Shown in pieces: positions 34,301 through 43,284 of a stretch of 64,000 nucleotides of DNA. The position numbers and the translations under genes were made by a program. Source of the stretch: an uncultured Erysipelotrichaceae bacterium (GTDB lineage: Bacteria > Bacillota_I > Bacilli_A > RF39 > UBA660); the NCBI GenBank assembly GCA_902789425.1, contig CADANX010000004.1, positions 1 through 64,000 of the forward strand. The letters run 5' to 3'. Numbering within the stretch: position 1 is the stretch's first letter; the number at the start of each line of letters is the position of its first letter. Under the pieces are notes generated by a model. That model had not been told where the DNA came from and searched no databases. It was given only the letters and a program-made list of their open reading frames with translations.

Positions 34301-36031
34301 ACTGCATTTAGAATAACTAATTTACATATTAATAAAGATTCTTATTTAGATAATATTAAAGTATCTATTAAACCAACTTCAAATAAATATTCAGAAAAAT
34401 TTATTAATAATTTCGTTGGTGGTACTGAAAAGAAAGCTGATGTAACATCTAATGAAATAGAAGTTAGAATGGTTAGTAGAAATATCTCAGGTAGAGTATT
34501 TATTGATATGGATGAGGATGGTATTGAAGAAGATGGAGATCAATATGTTCCAAATCTTCCAGTAACACTTTATTTCATAAATGATGAAGGAAAACTTTCA
34601 AAAGTAAGTAGTTCATATACAGATAAAAAAGGTGCTTATAAATTCAAAGATTTAGATAGAGGTAAATATTTAGTTAGAATTAACTATGGTTCTGCTAATT
34701 ATGATGTAACTCTACGTTATGCAACAGAAGATGTAGTTCATGACTCTGATGCGTATAAAATAGATGATACTAATGGTATTGCTGAAATAGCATATGTTAG
34801 AAATATAGATGATAAAGATTCTCAATTAAATGGAATTAATGATTTAATACTTAATTCTAAAACAGAATCACTTGAAAATATGAATTTAGGTTTAATATCT
34901 AGAAAAGAATTTGGTTTTGCAGTATCTAAATATATTACAAAAGTTGATTTAAATACTACAAATGGTAATTCAGTTCTTAATTATAATAATGAGAAAAAAG
35001 TAAAAATAGATGTTAAAAATAGTTTAAAAGCAACAGCAAGAGTATATTATGGAATTAAATTAACAAATGATTCTACATCAGCTGGTTATATTAAATTAGT
35101 TGATGAAGATATTCCAAAAGGATTAACATTTGATTCAAATGATCCTTATAATAAAGATTGGATTAATACAGGTGATAGACTTCAAAGTATAGCACTTGCA
35201 GATAATTTAATTAAACCAGGTGAAACAAGATATTTACAATTAGTTCTTGATATGCCAAGACAAGAAACTGCAGCAACATTTATTAATACTGTTACTGTTA
35301 TGGAAATTGAAGAATATATTCCAGAAACTTTAACAGCAGATAAAAATATTGATCCTAACTTATATCATGTAGGTGATGAAGTTGAATATGCAGGTCTTAC
35401 TTGGAATGTAGTTTCTGCAGTTGGTGATACAGCACCACAAGAACTTACATTAATTACAAAAGATAGTGTTGGAACTATGTCACATTTAGATACAACTTCT
35501 ACTTATAAATGGAGTGTTTCTAAAATTAATACATATTTAAATAATTCAATGGTTGGTCAAACAAAAACTAATAGTTTCCAACAAAATAATACACTTAACT
35601 TATCAATTCTTAAAGATAATGTAATATGTGATGATGCATCTGGACTTCCAACTGCATCTAATGGTGGAATATTAGAAAGTCAAGGATTCTGTCAATCAAA
35701 TATATTTACAACATCAAAAGTAAGATTATTAACAGAGGCTGAGTTTAATAAAGTTAAACAAAGTAATAATGCAAATGCTAGTTTCTTAAATGGTACTTAT
35801 TGGTTAATGAATGCAGATAATAGAGTTCCAACTCATAGTATTTATGATAATGATACTGATGCAATTACAAATAGTAGTGAAACAAATTATAATCCTTATG
35901 GTGTTGAAACTAATAATTATTATAATAAAGCTAAATGCGTTAGTAATGGTGTTGTTAGTTATGAAAATGCTACTTCACAAAAAGCTATAAGACCAGTAAT
36001 TACAATTTCTAGTAAAAATATAATGCCATAA
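31337..36031 (+). CDS. Large secreted adhesin-like protein with SdrD-B/Cna-B domain
   Basis: 1564 residues, exported: basic start (KFKLNMSKK), then a hydrophobic signal segment ending near ANAAN. The middle is made of beta-rich surface domains, including DUF11-like stretches (VTVTNKNTDGTVKTNY..., ITLPESLNYIPDSDLG) with stalk-like repeats. Around residue ~1050 lies a clear SdrD-B/Cna-B domain, GRVFIDMDEDGIEEDGDQYV, then GAYKFKDLDRGKYLVRINYG. After that comes another DUF11-like domain, and the C-terminal ~220 residues (EYAGLTWNVVS, YWLMNAD, RPVITIS) resemble the DUF6273-type domain of secreted proteins. No sorting signal or C-terminal helix exists, so it is released or bound non-covalently unless the N-terminal helix is kept as an anchor. 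Start chosen by AGGTGAGTGT before 31337. Confidence 0.82.
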   Translation: MKFKLNMSKKTFFGVAVALIAILSSFTVFLIANAANDGTNKIKIRYAYITGIDTGSGEFDSAQSFDNGSNNESDVPTDSNYTVPGDDNKASNRVVRSFDTLTYHFRYQPIGKNDVSDMYDNRKIKFTVTLSAEEAKYVSFGKKEQAGSTTHNYEFEGIDVEDGLEYECAITLYVLGAPNLSTIDPKFEIQESTNTDSNYVVSLGNQSGDIHNYGYDGENNSYDTTPTGFSNMMPTFVTSKKANGAVTFDLKAQQADGQKITLDNKTGRYITYVLGLKMVNVDNKPNKGIKGLVMPTGDIPVTIRTTRGTVLPENVRLYSPSANGNVESVALASPYSADTETSRKTTFPGTITLTGDNDVYTGTISNYNITYDETKLNADNSNIGNNEHYFGTYAITMFSERTTADGVNTIYPTMSVDSTTTTDLKNEQISVNGVSEVTSNNEFYAITDYSLKGEFYDMSDVKISRNQNGEEVNGYSSLSKGTSFKFKTTLNYKKTMSDSGLKEIIKVDTDALRVVAVDDERNVRIKIDGDTSLKESDFDVKFVTGSFDNSNYSVNTNYDFVNENERASISCPNNLSALNKDQIQNLYGGPCITANEGTENTYESVYKAKITNEETEEESEDPITKVIIETKDGVKLPDNVVITVEVGLRVRNMNSDITETHQVTAVAMSKTEDGNNVSYFAPRILSGNENSITDPNNYRKTTYAGNDVTSIDTDSLWGDSLKIVNFTSREVVTVTNKNTDGTVKTNYHVSKNETITYKVSTIIEDYNEQVGADDVWYIDNLKVTITLPESLNYIPDSDLGTPEVLNNGKTLVYTLPYTKPNQKIKDIYFKTNLDPRLKGSNNALTVYSSVKAVNINGEEDTSFIGYLSGSFTIYATGLETVIPILKVGDQGSVVEPKKEFSYLITAYNNTGENDPVEDYTIMDILPYKGDSLGSNFTGNYKVKITMPDSQGAAVVQCSKQSPKTLKSETKNNTNTFEDCNITDEYVSATAFRITNLHINKDSYLDNIKVSIKPTSNKYSEKFINNFVGGTEKKADVTSNEIEVRMVSRNISGRVFIDMDEDGIEEDGDQYVPNLPVTLYFINDEGKLSKVSSSYTDKKGAYKFKDLDRGKYLVRINYGSANYDVTLRYATEDVVHDSDAYKIDDTNGIAEIAYVRNIDDKDSQLNGINDLILNSKTESLENMNLGLISRKEFGFAVSKYITKVDLNTTNGNSVLNYNNEKKVKIDVKNSLKATARVYYGIKLTNDSTSAGYIKLVDEDIPKGLTFDSNDPYNKDWINTGDRLQSIALADNLIKPGETRYLQLVLDMPRQETAATFINTVTVMEIEEYIPETLTADKNIDPNLYHVGDEVEYAGLTWNVVSAVGDTAPQELTLITKDSVGTMSHLDTTSTYKWSVSKINTYLNNSMVGQTKTNSFQQNNTLNLSILKDNVICDDASGLPTASNGGILESQGFCQSNIFTTSKVRLLTEAEFNKVKQSNNANASFLNGTYWLMNADNRVPTHSIYDNDTDAITNSSETNYNPYGVETNNYYNKAKCVSNGVVSYENATSQKAIRPVITISSKNIMP

Positions 36032-36034
36032 TGT

Positions 36035-36063
36035 AAAGAAAAGATTTAATCTTTTCTTTTTTT
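36035..36063 (+). terminator. Terminator
   Basis: AAAGAAAAGATT (36035-36046) and AATCTTTTCTTT (36048-36059), then T residues. Confidence 0.8.
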
Positions 36064-36089
36064 GTTGTATAATGAGAAAGGAGGTACTT

Positions 36090-37274
36090 ATGAAATTATT
36101 ATCAGTAAATGCAGGTAGTTCATCATTAAAATTTAAAATGTATGAAATGCCAGAAGAAAAAGTTTTAATATCAGGTTATGTAGAAAGAATAGGATCTAAA
36201 AGTAGTTTTTATTCTATAACTTTAAATGGAGAAAAAATAAAGAAAGAAAAATTAATTAAAAATCATGAAGATGCAGTTAATATTTTAATAGATGAATTAT
36301 TTGAAAATAATATAATTGAATCTTTAGATGAAATAAAAGGAGTAGGTCATAGACTTGTTCATGGTGGAGATAAATATCCAAATTCAGTTATAATTACTGA
36401 AGATGTAATTACTGAAGCTGAAAAATTAAAAGATTTAGCACCACTTCATGTTCCTGCAAACCTTTTATGTGTAAGAGCTTTTCAAAAATTAACACCAAAT
36501 GCAACTGAGGTAGCTATTTTTGATACTGCTTTTCATCAAACAATTGAAAAAGATAAATTTATATACGCAGTACCTAGTGAATGGTATAAAGAATATGGTG
36601 TTAGAAAATATGGTTTCCATGGAACTAGTCATAAATATGTTTCAAAAAGAGCAGCTGAAATACTAGGTAAAGAAGATTTAAAATTAATTATTTGCCATAT
36701 TGGTTCAGGTGGATCATTAAGTGCTGTTAAAAATGGAAAATGTATTGATACAACTATGGGATTCACACCAAATTCTGGTATTGTAATGGGTACTCGTAGT
36801 GGAGATATTGATTATGGAATGATACCATATATTATGAATAAAACAGGTATGACTCTAGAAGAAGTAGATAGTAAATTAAATAAAGAAAGTGGACTTCTTG
36901 GAATAAGTGAGGTTTCTAATGATTGGAGAGATGTTGAAAAAGCATTAAAAGAAGGTAATGAAGATGCAAAACTTGCTAGTGAAGTTATGTTTAATTCTAT
37001 AGCTGGTTATATTGCTAAATACTTTGTTGAACTTGAAGGTGCTGATGCAATTTGTTTTACAGCAGGTCTTGGAGAAAATGCCTCATATGTTAGAAAAAAT
37101 GTATGTGATAGATTAAAAGCCTTAAATGTTTTCCTTGATGAAGAAGTAAATAAAAAAACTATTCTTGGAGAAGAAGGTTTAATAAGCTCTGAAGAAAGTA
37201 AAATTCCAGTTTACGTAATTCCTACAGATGAAGAATTAATGATGGCAAGAGATACATTAGAATTATTAGATTAG
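36090..37274 (+). CDS. ackA: Acetate kinase
   Basis: Transfers phosphate between acetyl phosphate and ADP, making acetate and ATP. 394 residues of the ASKHA fold. Motifs: VNAGSSSLKFKMY at the start, GHRLVHGG, FDTAFHQT, YGFHGTSHKYV, HIGSGGSLSAV and TAGLGENA near the end. The ATG at 36090 has AAAGGAGG upstream; the ORF's first in-frame codon at 36072 overlaps TATAAT (36068-36073). Together with phosphoketolase it completes acetate formation from pentose phosphate. Confidence 0.96.
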   Translation: MKLLSVNAGSSSLKFKMYEMPEEKVLISGYVERIGSKSSFYSITLNGEKIKKEKLIKNHEDAVNILIDELFENNIIESLDEIKGVGHRLVHGGDKYPNSVIITEDVITEAEKLKDLAPLHVPANLLCVRAFQKLTPNATEVAIFDTAFHQTIEKDKFIYAVPSEWYKEYGVRKYGFHGTSHKYVSKRAAEILGKEDLKLIICHIGSGGSLSAVKNGKCIDTTMGFTPNSGIVMGTRSGDIDYGMIPYIMNKTGMTLEEVDSKLNKESGLLGISEVSNDWRDVEKALKEGNEDAKLASEVMFNSIAGYIAKYFVELEGADAICFTAGLGENASYVRKNVCDRLKALNVFLDEEVNKKTILGEEGLISSEESKIPVYVIPTDEELMMARDTLELLD

Positions 37275-37288
37275 AAAGATTGATAAGA

Positions 37289-38236
37289 ATGATAAATAAG
37301 ATTTATGAAAAAATAAAAGAATATGACAAAATAGTAATAGCAAGACACATAGGTGCAGATCCAGATGCGCTTGGTAGTTCTATTGGACTTAAAGAAATAA
37401 TTGAAAATACTTTTAAAAAGAAAAAAGTATCAGTTATAGGCGTTTATTCATCTAAATTTAAGTATATGGGTAAACTTGATAAATTAGAAGAAAAAGATAT
37501 AAAAGATTCGCTTCTAATTGTTTGTGATACACCAAATTTAGAAAGAATAGATGGAGTAGATGATATAACTAAGTTTAAAGAAGTTATTAAAATAGATCAT
37601 CATCCTGAAATTGATAAATTTGGAAGTATTTCATGGGTTGATGATAATAAATCAAGTGTATGTGAAATGATATGTGATCTAACTAAAAAAACAGATTTAA
37701 AAATGACTAAAAGTGCTGCTGAAAAGTTATTTTTAGGAATTGTATCTGATACTGGAAGATTTATGTATTCTTCTACAGATATAAACACTTTTAAAGTTGT
37801 TATGGAACTATTAAAAGAGTTTGATATTGATTTTCCTTCATTATATTTTGATTTATATAGTAGAGATCTTGATGAAGTTAGATTCGAAGGTTATATAAAA
37901 GAACATATTACAGTTACAAAAAATGGACTTGCTTATATTAAAATTACTGATAGAATTTTAAATAAGTTTAATGTTGATTCATCAAGTAGTGGTAATATTG
38001 TTTCAAGTTTAAATAATATAAATGAAATTAAAGCATGGGTATTCTTTACTGAAGATATAAAACAAGGTGTTATTAAAGTTAACGTAAGAAGTAGAGGACC
38101 TGAAATAAATAAAGTACTTGAAAAATATAATGGTGGTGGCCATAAATATGCTTCAGGTGCTAGAATTAAAGATAAGAAAAATATTAATAAAATCATAAAA
38201 GATTTAGATTTAGTATGTGAAAATTATAAAGAATAA
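37289..38236 (+). CDS. nrnA: NrnA-type DHH/DHHA1 phosphoesterase (oligoribonuclease/pAp phosphatase)
   Basis: Degrades 2-5-nucleotide RNAs and dephosphorylates 3'-phosphoadenosine 5'-phosphate. DHH-domain motifs: RHIGADPDALGS, DTPN, and the DHH(P) of KIDHHPEID; DHHA1 motif GGGHKYASGA near the C-terminus. 315 residues from the ATG at 37289; the in-frame TTG at 37280 has no better ribosome site. It starts 15 bases after ackA and is probably in the same transcript. Confidence 0.92.
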   Translation: MINKIYEKIKEYDKIVIARHIGADPDALGSSIGLKEIIENTFKKKKVSVIGVYSSKFKYMGKLDKLEEKDIKDSLLIVCDTPNLERIDGVDDITKFKEVIKIDHHPEIDKFGSISWVDDNKSSVCEMICDLTKKTDLKMTKSAAEKLFLGIVSDTGRFMYSSTDINTFKVVMELLKEFDIDFPSLYFDLYSRDLDEVRFEGYIKEHITVTKNGLAYIKITDRILNKFNVDSSSSGNIVSSLNNINEIKAWVFFTEDIKQGVIKVNVRSRGPEINKVLEKYNGGGHKYASGARIKDKKNINKIIKDLDLVCENYKE

Positions 38237-38238
38237 AA

Positions 38239-38267
38239 AATATGGATTTATTTCCATATTTTTTTTA
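38239..38267 (+). terminator. Terminator
   Basis: AATATGGA (38239-38246) and TCCATATT (38253-38260), then T residues. Confidence 0.8.
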
Positions 38268-38349
38268 TTATAATTTCTTTTATTTTATAGACTTTTTACG
38301 CGTTTTATTGTATTATTATAATAGGGTAATATAATAATAAGAGGTAGTT

Positions 38350-41300
38350 ATGAGTAAGAAGAAATTATTAACAATTTTTATTATTTTTTCTATAATTGCT
38401 GTTTCAATAAATTTATTTGTTGAAAATATTTCTTCAAATAAAAAAGTAAAAAGCAATATGTTTACTATGCCTATCACTTATGTTATCGTTGATTCTAAAG
38501 CTCCAAAAACAATAAGTATAAGTAATGCTGTAAGAGAAAATAAAAAATACTTTATAGATTTTATTCCAGATGTAAATGTAGAATTAACTCAAAAAGGAAA
38601 TTATTTTGTTGGAAAACTACCTAATTTACCTTTGACAGATAATGTAGTAGAGTATTTATTCACTAAAAATAACTTATATGCAGAAAAAACTAGCGGGTGC
38701 ATTTATAATAAAAAAACAAGAGAAATAAAAATACCTAAAAAGTATTACAAAAAAACTCAAAGAAAATCACAAGTTCAAATGGAAATACTTTCCAAAATGA
38801 ATAAAAAAGATGTTACATCAAATAATATCGTTAGTTATGTAAATGGTAAAAAGAAAAAAACAAAAGTATCTGGATATAATACTGAAACAACAGTTTCTAT
38901 ATATAAATATAACAGTCAAAAATCAGTAGCAAAAAAAGATATTATTGTAAATGTTAATGATAGTTTTTTAAATTTACCTGAAGAAATGTTTGATTTTAAT
39001 TCAAAAGCAGGTACTATTGATATTAAGCTATCTCCACTTGTAATAAAAAAAGTAAAGATAAAATATAAAAGAAATTTGGTATCAACTCTATTAAATGTAA
39101 AAGATGTTCTTGCTGCTTCTTATGCAAAAATGTCATCTGTTACAAAACTTGATAAAAATCCTAATTTAGGTAATACATATAGTAGTAACAAAAAGAATGT
39201 ACCTGTTGCATATAGAGGAAAAGATGCGAATGGAAATACGTTTTGGTATGGTGACACTAGTATAGTAGCAACAGATTCAAATAGTAATTCAACAGGAAAA
39301 CTTAAAAGTGCTGTAACAAAAGATATTGATAATTTTACTTTTTATCAAAGTTGTAATACCAATGATAAAACATGTGTTAAATATAATGAAAACGAAGATT
39401 ATTTTGTTGCTAATATTTCAAATAGAGAAATTAAAGATGCAACAATTCCTGCTAATACATTTATACTTATGTATTGTGCTGAGCATGATAGAACACAAGG
39501 TGGAATAAATGCAAAAATGGATATGACATTTAAAATGATTGCGAAAGGCGATAAATATGTAATTATATCTATTACTACAGATGAAGCTTTTTTTACACAA
39601 AAACCAGCTGGTATTTATAAATTTGTTTGGGATGAAGATTATGGAACAATAAGTGTAAAAAAATACTATTATAATAATGGAAATCGTGATCAAGAAACAC
39701 CTAAAAATGGAACTTTTGGTTTTACGTTATATGAAGATACTGCTTGCTCTGTAGTTGCAAAAGACCAAAAAGTAACAAATGAAAACTCTAATGTTAATTT
39801 TAATAAGCTTCCATATGGTACTTATGGAGTAAAAGAAACTTTATGTGATAATCGTTATTATTATTGTGATACATCTTGTCATTCTGTTACTTTAAATGAG
39901 GATGATGCAAAAAATGAAGATGGAATAAGGCAAGAAATAGTTACTTTAAAATATCATGTTGATGAAAATGGAAATTATTCATCAGATGCAGATAATCCAA
40001 TAAAGAATTATAGAAAATATGAATGCTTTTCAGTAGAAAAAAAATCAGATACATCTGGATCTGATTTATCAAATATAGGATTTCAAGCATCTACAGGTGA
40101 AGTTAAATATACAACACCATCAAGTTCAATTGTAACATTTGGACCTTATCCGGCTGATCCTAATGCAACTTATACATGGAAAGAAATAAGTACTAATGCA
40201 GAACATTATATAGGAAATCAATATGATCACATAGCGGTTAAATATGAGGCTTCATATGCCAATCCATCTAATTATTCAGGTGCATATTGTTCGGTGGGTA
40301 CTCCAAGCGAAGCTATAAACGAACATGTTAAGTATTGTACAAGAATAGTTAAAAAAGACAAGATTACTGATAAAGTAATCAGATCAAAAACTTCTTTATG
40401 TACTCAAGCACAAGAAACTGGACAAAGAAATCCAAATTATGGTTCAATTGATTGTTCAACTATTGCATCTACTGGAAAAGTAAGTAACAAAGTTACAACA
40501 TATAACTTATGTAGTGATCCAAATTGTGCTAATGTTATAAAAACGGGTCTTACTAGTAATGAATTCGGTTTAACAACTATTTCAGGTCTTACTTCATATC
40601 AGGATTATTATATAAGAGAAACTCAGGCTCCTGATGGATATACAGCTGCAGCTGATACTGTAAAAATCCCTAAGGAACAATTACATGAATATAGATCTGG
40701 TTATGATAAATATTGTTCAGATTTATTATCTGAAAATACAAATGATTATTCATTTAATGAAAGCCATTTGGAAGAAAGTGTTAATGCTTCTTCATATAAT
40801 CACAATTTAAATGTATATTTCTTTGGAAAATCAGGTAATATGAGTAGTGATGTTAAAACAAAACTTGCAACATCTATTAGTGAAGTTAATAACAATATTA
40901 GAAGCGAAAACGAAATTCATGCTCAAATGAATGAAAATGGTGCAAATTATACAATTAATCCTACTAAAATTAGATTATTTGAATATACATTAGATAGTTA
41001 TAATGAAGATAGTTCAAGCAAAAAAATGTTGAAAAGTATGCTTAGTAATTTGGATGAAGATGCAGTTTCAAACTTATATGAATATGAAAATGGTGTAAAA
41101 AAACTGATTAATGCTCCATTTGTTATTATTGGAAAGAATGTTTTTTATATAAAAAATTCAAATAATAGAGATAGTTACTATAGTGGTGTTTATAATTTAT
41201 ATAATTTAAAAACCGGTACATCTAATTCAACTGATAGCTTAGAAACTATATATTCAAATAGTATTAGTAATCGTGTTGAAAGTTTTTTTGAAAATTATTT

Positions 41301-43284
41301 AGAAAAAGTAACTGACGAAATAGTATATTCATCTGGTACATTTAGTTATAAAGCTGGACCTAATTCAGTTCCAAATGGAGCTTTTGCATATTATGATTTA
41401 TATAAATATCCAAATTCAGAAAAGATTTTAAATAGAAATGCCAATAATAATTTTAATATTTATGTTTTAACAACGTTGGAAGATGATGCTTTTTCAGATG
41501 CATTATATTCAAATAATTCTTATGATTTTGTAATTGGATCTTCAGACTCTCAAAGAGCAATTGTTTCTGCTTTAAGTAAAGCAATTACTAAACTTAATAA
41601 CGAAGTCTTAGAAAGTGATGAAACTAATTCTTCTGATTATTATAGTTCTAGTATGATTAAGAATATTAATTTAAATCAATCAACAATAAGTAATGGTATT
41701 ACTTTTAGAAATGCAGATTTATATCCAAACATTGGTAATGCATTATCTGGAATACCATATTTTGCTGAAGAAGTTTTACGTAGTTCATATTCAAGTGACG
41801 TATTATCATTTTATTCATATTCATATCCAATTATTTATATTAATAATAGAGCATATTACTATACTAATAATGGACAATCTATAGGAAATGCAATTAATTA
41901 TGGTTATTACTTGAGAGATGGCTCTGATTCATATTTTGGATCTACTGATTATGATGAAGATAAAATGGTTAATTATTTTTATAGTGAACTTAAAAAACAT
42001 GCTATGGCCGTATCAATTCATGATGATTTAGAATCATTAGTAAATCAAGTAGGGGCATATCAATCAATTAGAACACCGATTGGTTATCAAGCTTTAATTA
42101 ATGGAACTTCTGAATATGGTAAACAAGAAACATATGATGGAACTGATGCCGCTGGATTTTTAAGAAGTATTCCTGTTTATAACTATAAATATAAACTTAA
42201 TTGGTATAAAGAAACTGAAGGTGGTGTAAGAGCTGCTGGAGCTAAATTTACAGTTTCAAAAGGTAGTACACAATTACATCATGCTGGAGAAAGTAATAAA
42301 GTTACACTTGCAGATAATAATGGTGTTACTAAAACATGTTATTTCTATTCTACAAATGCTAGTGATTCGACAGAATTCGTTTCAGATGCAAATGGTGAAG
42401 CATGTATTTTAGGCCTTGAAGAAGGTACTTATACAATAACTGAAACAGTGCCAGCATCATATCATACATTTGATTCAAAAACATCAATTAATCAAGTGGC
42501 TAGCGAGAATTTTAGGTCAATAACTAATGAAACAAAATTTGTTAATTATGAAACAAAATTTGAGTTTACTAAAACAACTAGTAATGATAATGCAGAAAAT
42601 GCATTAACAACAACATTCACAGCAAAATTACCTGACGGAACTACAGGAAATATAAGTTATAAAGATTTAACAACAAAAGAACTTATGAAAATACCATTTA
42701 GAATATATGCAAAAAATTCTTCTAATCCATTAACATTTGTATTAGGATCAGATGGTGTTTATGAGTATACTGGTAATTTAACAGATGGCCCTGGTAATAT
42801 AGGTGCAGTAACTGATTTATTCTTAAATGAAAATAGAAAGTTATTCGTAGAACATTTACCAATAGGAACATATGAAATTAAAGAAGCGGATACTCAAGGC
42901 TGTTCAGGAGCTAATTGTGAAAACTGTAAAGGTTATTATTATCCTGAATATGATAAAGTAGGTTATGAATTTACAATTAGTAATACATATAATTCAAAAG
43001 CAACTCAAACTTTAAATAATATTAATACTGAAATTAATTTTACAAAAGAAGATTTATATAGTTATATAGATCCTTCTGATAAAGTTAATTTTGAAGGTGA
43101 AGAAGAAGTAAAAGCATTTGATAGTATTACATTTAAAATAAAAGATGCAAATAATACATACTTAAAACTACAAAAAGTAGGTGACTATGGTAATTGTAAT
43201 ACAACTAGTGGTTATAGTTTATATAGATATGTACCATCTGATAAAGGTGATGGAGTAGGTTACCAAATAATCATCCTATTGTGA
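38350..43284 (+). CDS. Giant Cna-B/SpaA-domain surface protein, 5' part (gene split by frame change)
   Basis: 1644 residues up to a premature TGA. The N-terminal signal/anchor helix covers about 5-25. Residues ~30-260 are a beta/Lys-rich region shared with the 50351 protein (both contain RE-I-K/I-I-PKKYY and end KKVKIKYKRN-like before a second short hydrophobic stretch). SpaA/Cna-B-type domains follow, each ending in G-T-Y-x-x-K/T-E-T (LPYGTYGVKETLC, EGTYTITETVPASYHTF, IGTYEIKEADTQGC). A ~330-residue insert (about 800-1130) without Cna-B features separates them. Cys residues cluster in these domains (ETLCDNRYYYCDTSC; CSGANCENC). In the last domain the reading frame changes just after LYRYVPSDKGDGVGY, so the end IIILL is not native. 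AGAGGTAG ribosome site; TATAAT at 38317-38322. Confidence 0.8.
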   Translation: MSKKKLLTIFIIFSIIAVSINLFVENISSNKKVKSNMFTMPITYVIVDSKAPKTISISNAVRENKKYFIDFIPDVNVELTQKGNYFVGKLPNLPLTDNVVEYLFTKNNLYAEKTSGCIYNKKTREIKIPKKYYKKTQRKSQVQMEILSKMNKKDVTSNNIVSYVNGKKKKTKVSGYNTETTVSIYKYNSQKSVAKKDIIVNVNDSFLNLPEEMFDFNSKAGTIDIKLSPLVIKKVKIKYKRNLVSTLLNVKDVLAASYAKMSSVTKLDKNPNLGNTYSSNKKNVPVAYRGKDANGNTFWYGDTSIVATDSNSNSTGKLKSAVTKDIDNFTFYQSCNTNDKTCVKYNENEDYFVANISNREIKDATIPANTFILMYCAEHDRTQGGINAKMDMTFKMIAKGDKYVIISITTDEAFFTQKPAGIYKFVWDEDYGTISVKKYYYNNGNRDQETPKNGTFGFTLYEDTACSVVAKDQKVTNENSNVNFNKLPYGTYGVKETLCDNRYYYCDTSCHSVTLNEDDAKNEDGIRQEIVTLKYHVDENGNYSSDADNPIKNYRKYECFSVEKKSDTSGSDLSNIGFQASTGEVKYTTPSSSIVTFGPYPADPNATYTWKEISTNAEHYIGNQYDHIAVKYEASYANPSNYSGAYCSVGTPSEAINEHVKYCTRIVKKDKITDKVIRSKTSLCTQAQETGQRNPNYGSIDCSTIASTGKVSNKVTTYNLCSDPNCANVIKTGLTSNEFGLTTISGLTSYQDYYIRETQAPDGYTAAADTVKIPKEQLHEYRSGYDKYCSDLLSENTNDYSFNESHLEESVNASSYNHNLNVYFFGKSGNMSSDVKTKLATSISEVNNNIRSENEIHAQMNENGANYTINPTKIRLFEYTLDSYNEDSSSKKMLKSMLSNLDEDAVSNLYEYENGVKKLINAPFVIIGKNVFYIKNSNNRDSYYSGVYNLYNLKTGTSNSTDSLETIYSNSISNRVESFFENYLEKVTDEIVYSSGTFSYKAGPNSVPNGAFAYYDLYKYPNSEKILNRNANNNFNIYVLTTLEDDAFSDALYSNNSYDFVIGSSDSQRAIVSALSKAITKLNNEVLESDETNSSDYYSSSMIKNINLNQSTISNGITFRNADLYPNIGNALSGIPYFAEEVLRSSYSSDVLSFYSYSYPIIYINNRAYYYTNNGQSIGNAINYGYYLRDGSDSYFGSTDYDEDKMVNYFYSELKKHAMAVSIHDDLESLVNQVGAYQSIRTPIGYQALINGTSEYGKQETYDGTDAAGFLRSIPVYNYKYKLNWYKETEGGVRAAGAKFTVSKGSTQLHHAGESNKVTLADNNGVTKTCYFYSTNASDSTEFVSDANGEACILGLEEGTYTITETVPASYHTFDSKTSINQVASENFRSITNETKFVNYETKFEFTKTTSNDNAENALTTTFTAKLPDGTTGNISYKDLTTKELMKIPFRIYAKNSSNPLTFVLGSDGVYEYTGNLTDGPGNIGAVTDLFLNENRKLFVEHLPIGTYEIKEADTQGCSGANCENCKGYYYPEYDKVGYEFTISNTYNSKATQTLNNINTEINFTKEDLYSYIDPSDKVNFEGEEEVKAFDSITFKIKDANNTYLKLQKVGDYGNCNTTSGYSLYRYVPSDKGDGVGYQIIILL
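43251..43284 (+). other. Frame-change junction within the giant gene, with missing segment
   Basis: The downstream frame opens at 43251 (stop TGA at 43248-43250) and the upstream frame closes at 43282-43284; the two overlap here. Read across, GYQ is followed in the -1 frame by NNHPIVTYTIP, which equals the KHPIVKYNIP end of the next repeat. But about 50-70 residues expected between these points, including the (I/L)-x-(N/H)-L-x-RG-x-x-Y-x-x-EE core, are absent. A deletion not divisible by three is the simplest reading. Confidence 0.75.

Noticed and set aside
39326-41884. Open frames on both strands inside the giant gene (39326, 39418 minus, 41693)
   Set aside because: They are short, low-complexity, lack ribosome sites and overlap a gene with clear protein-level homology; they arise from A/T-rich codon bias.
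22998-43284. TGA read as tryptophan (Mollicute code)
   Set aside because: Conserved Trp positions in SufB, phosphoketolase and others are TGG, and the few TGA codons at gene ends are placed as normal stops.
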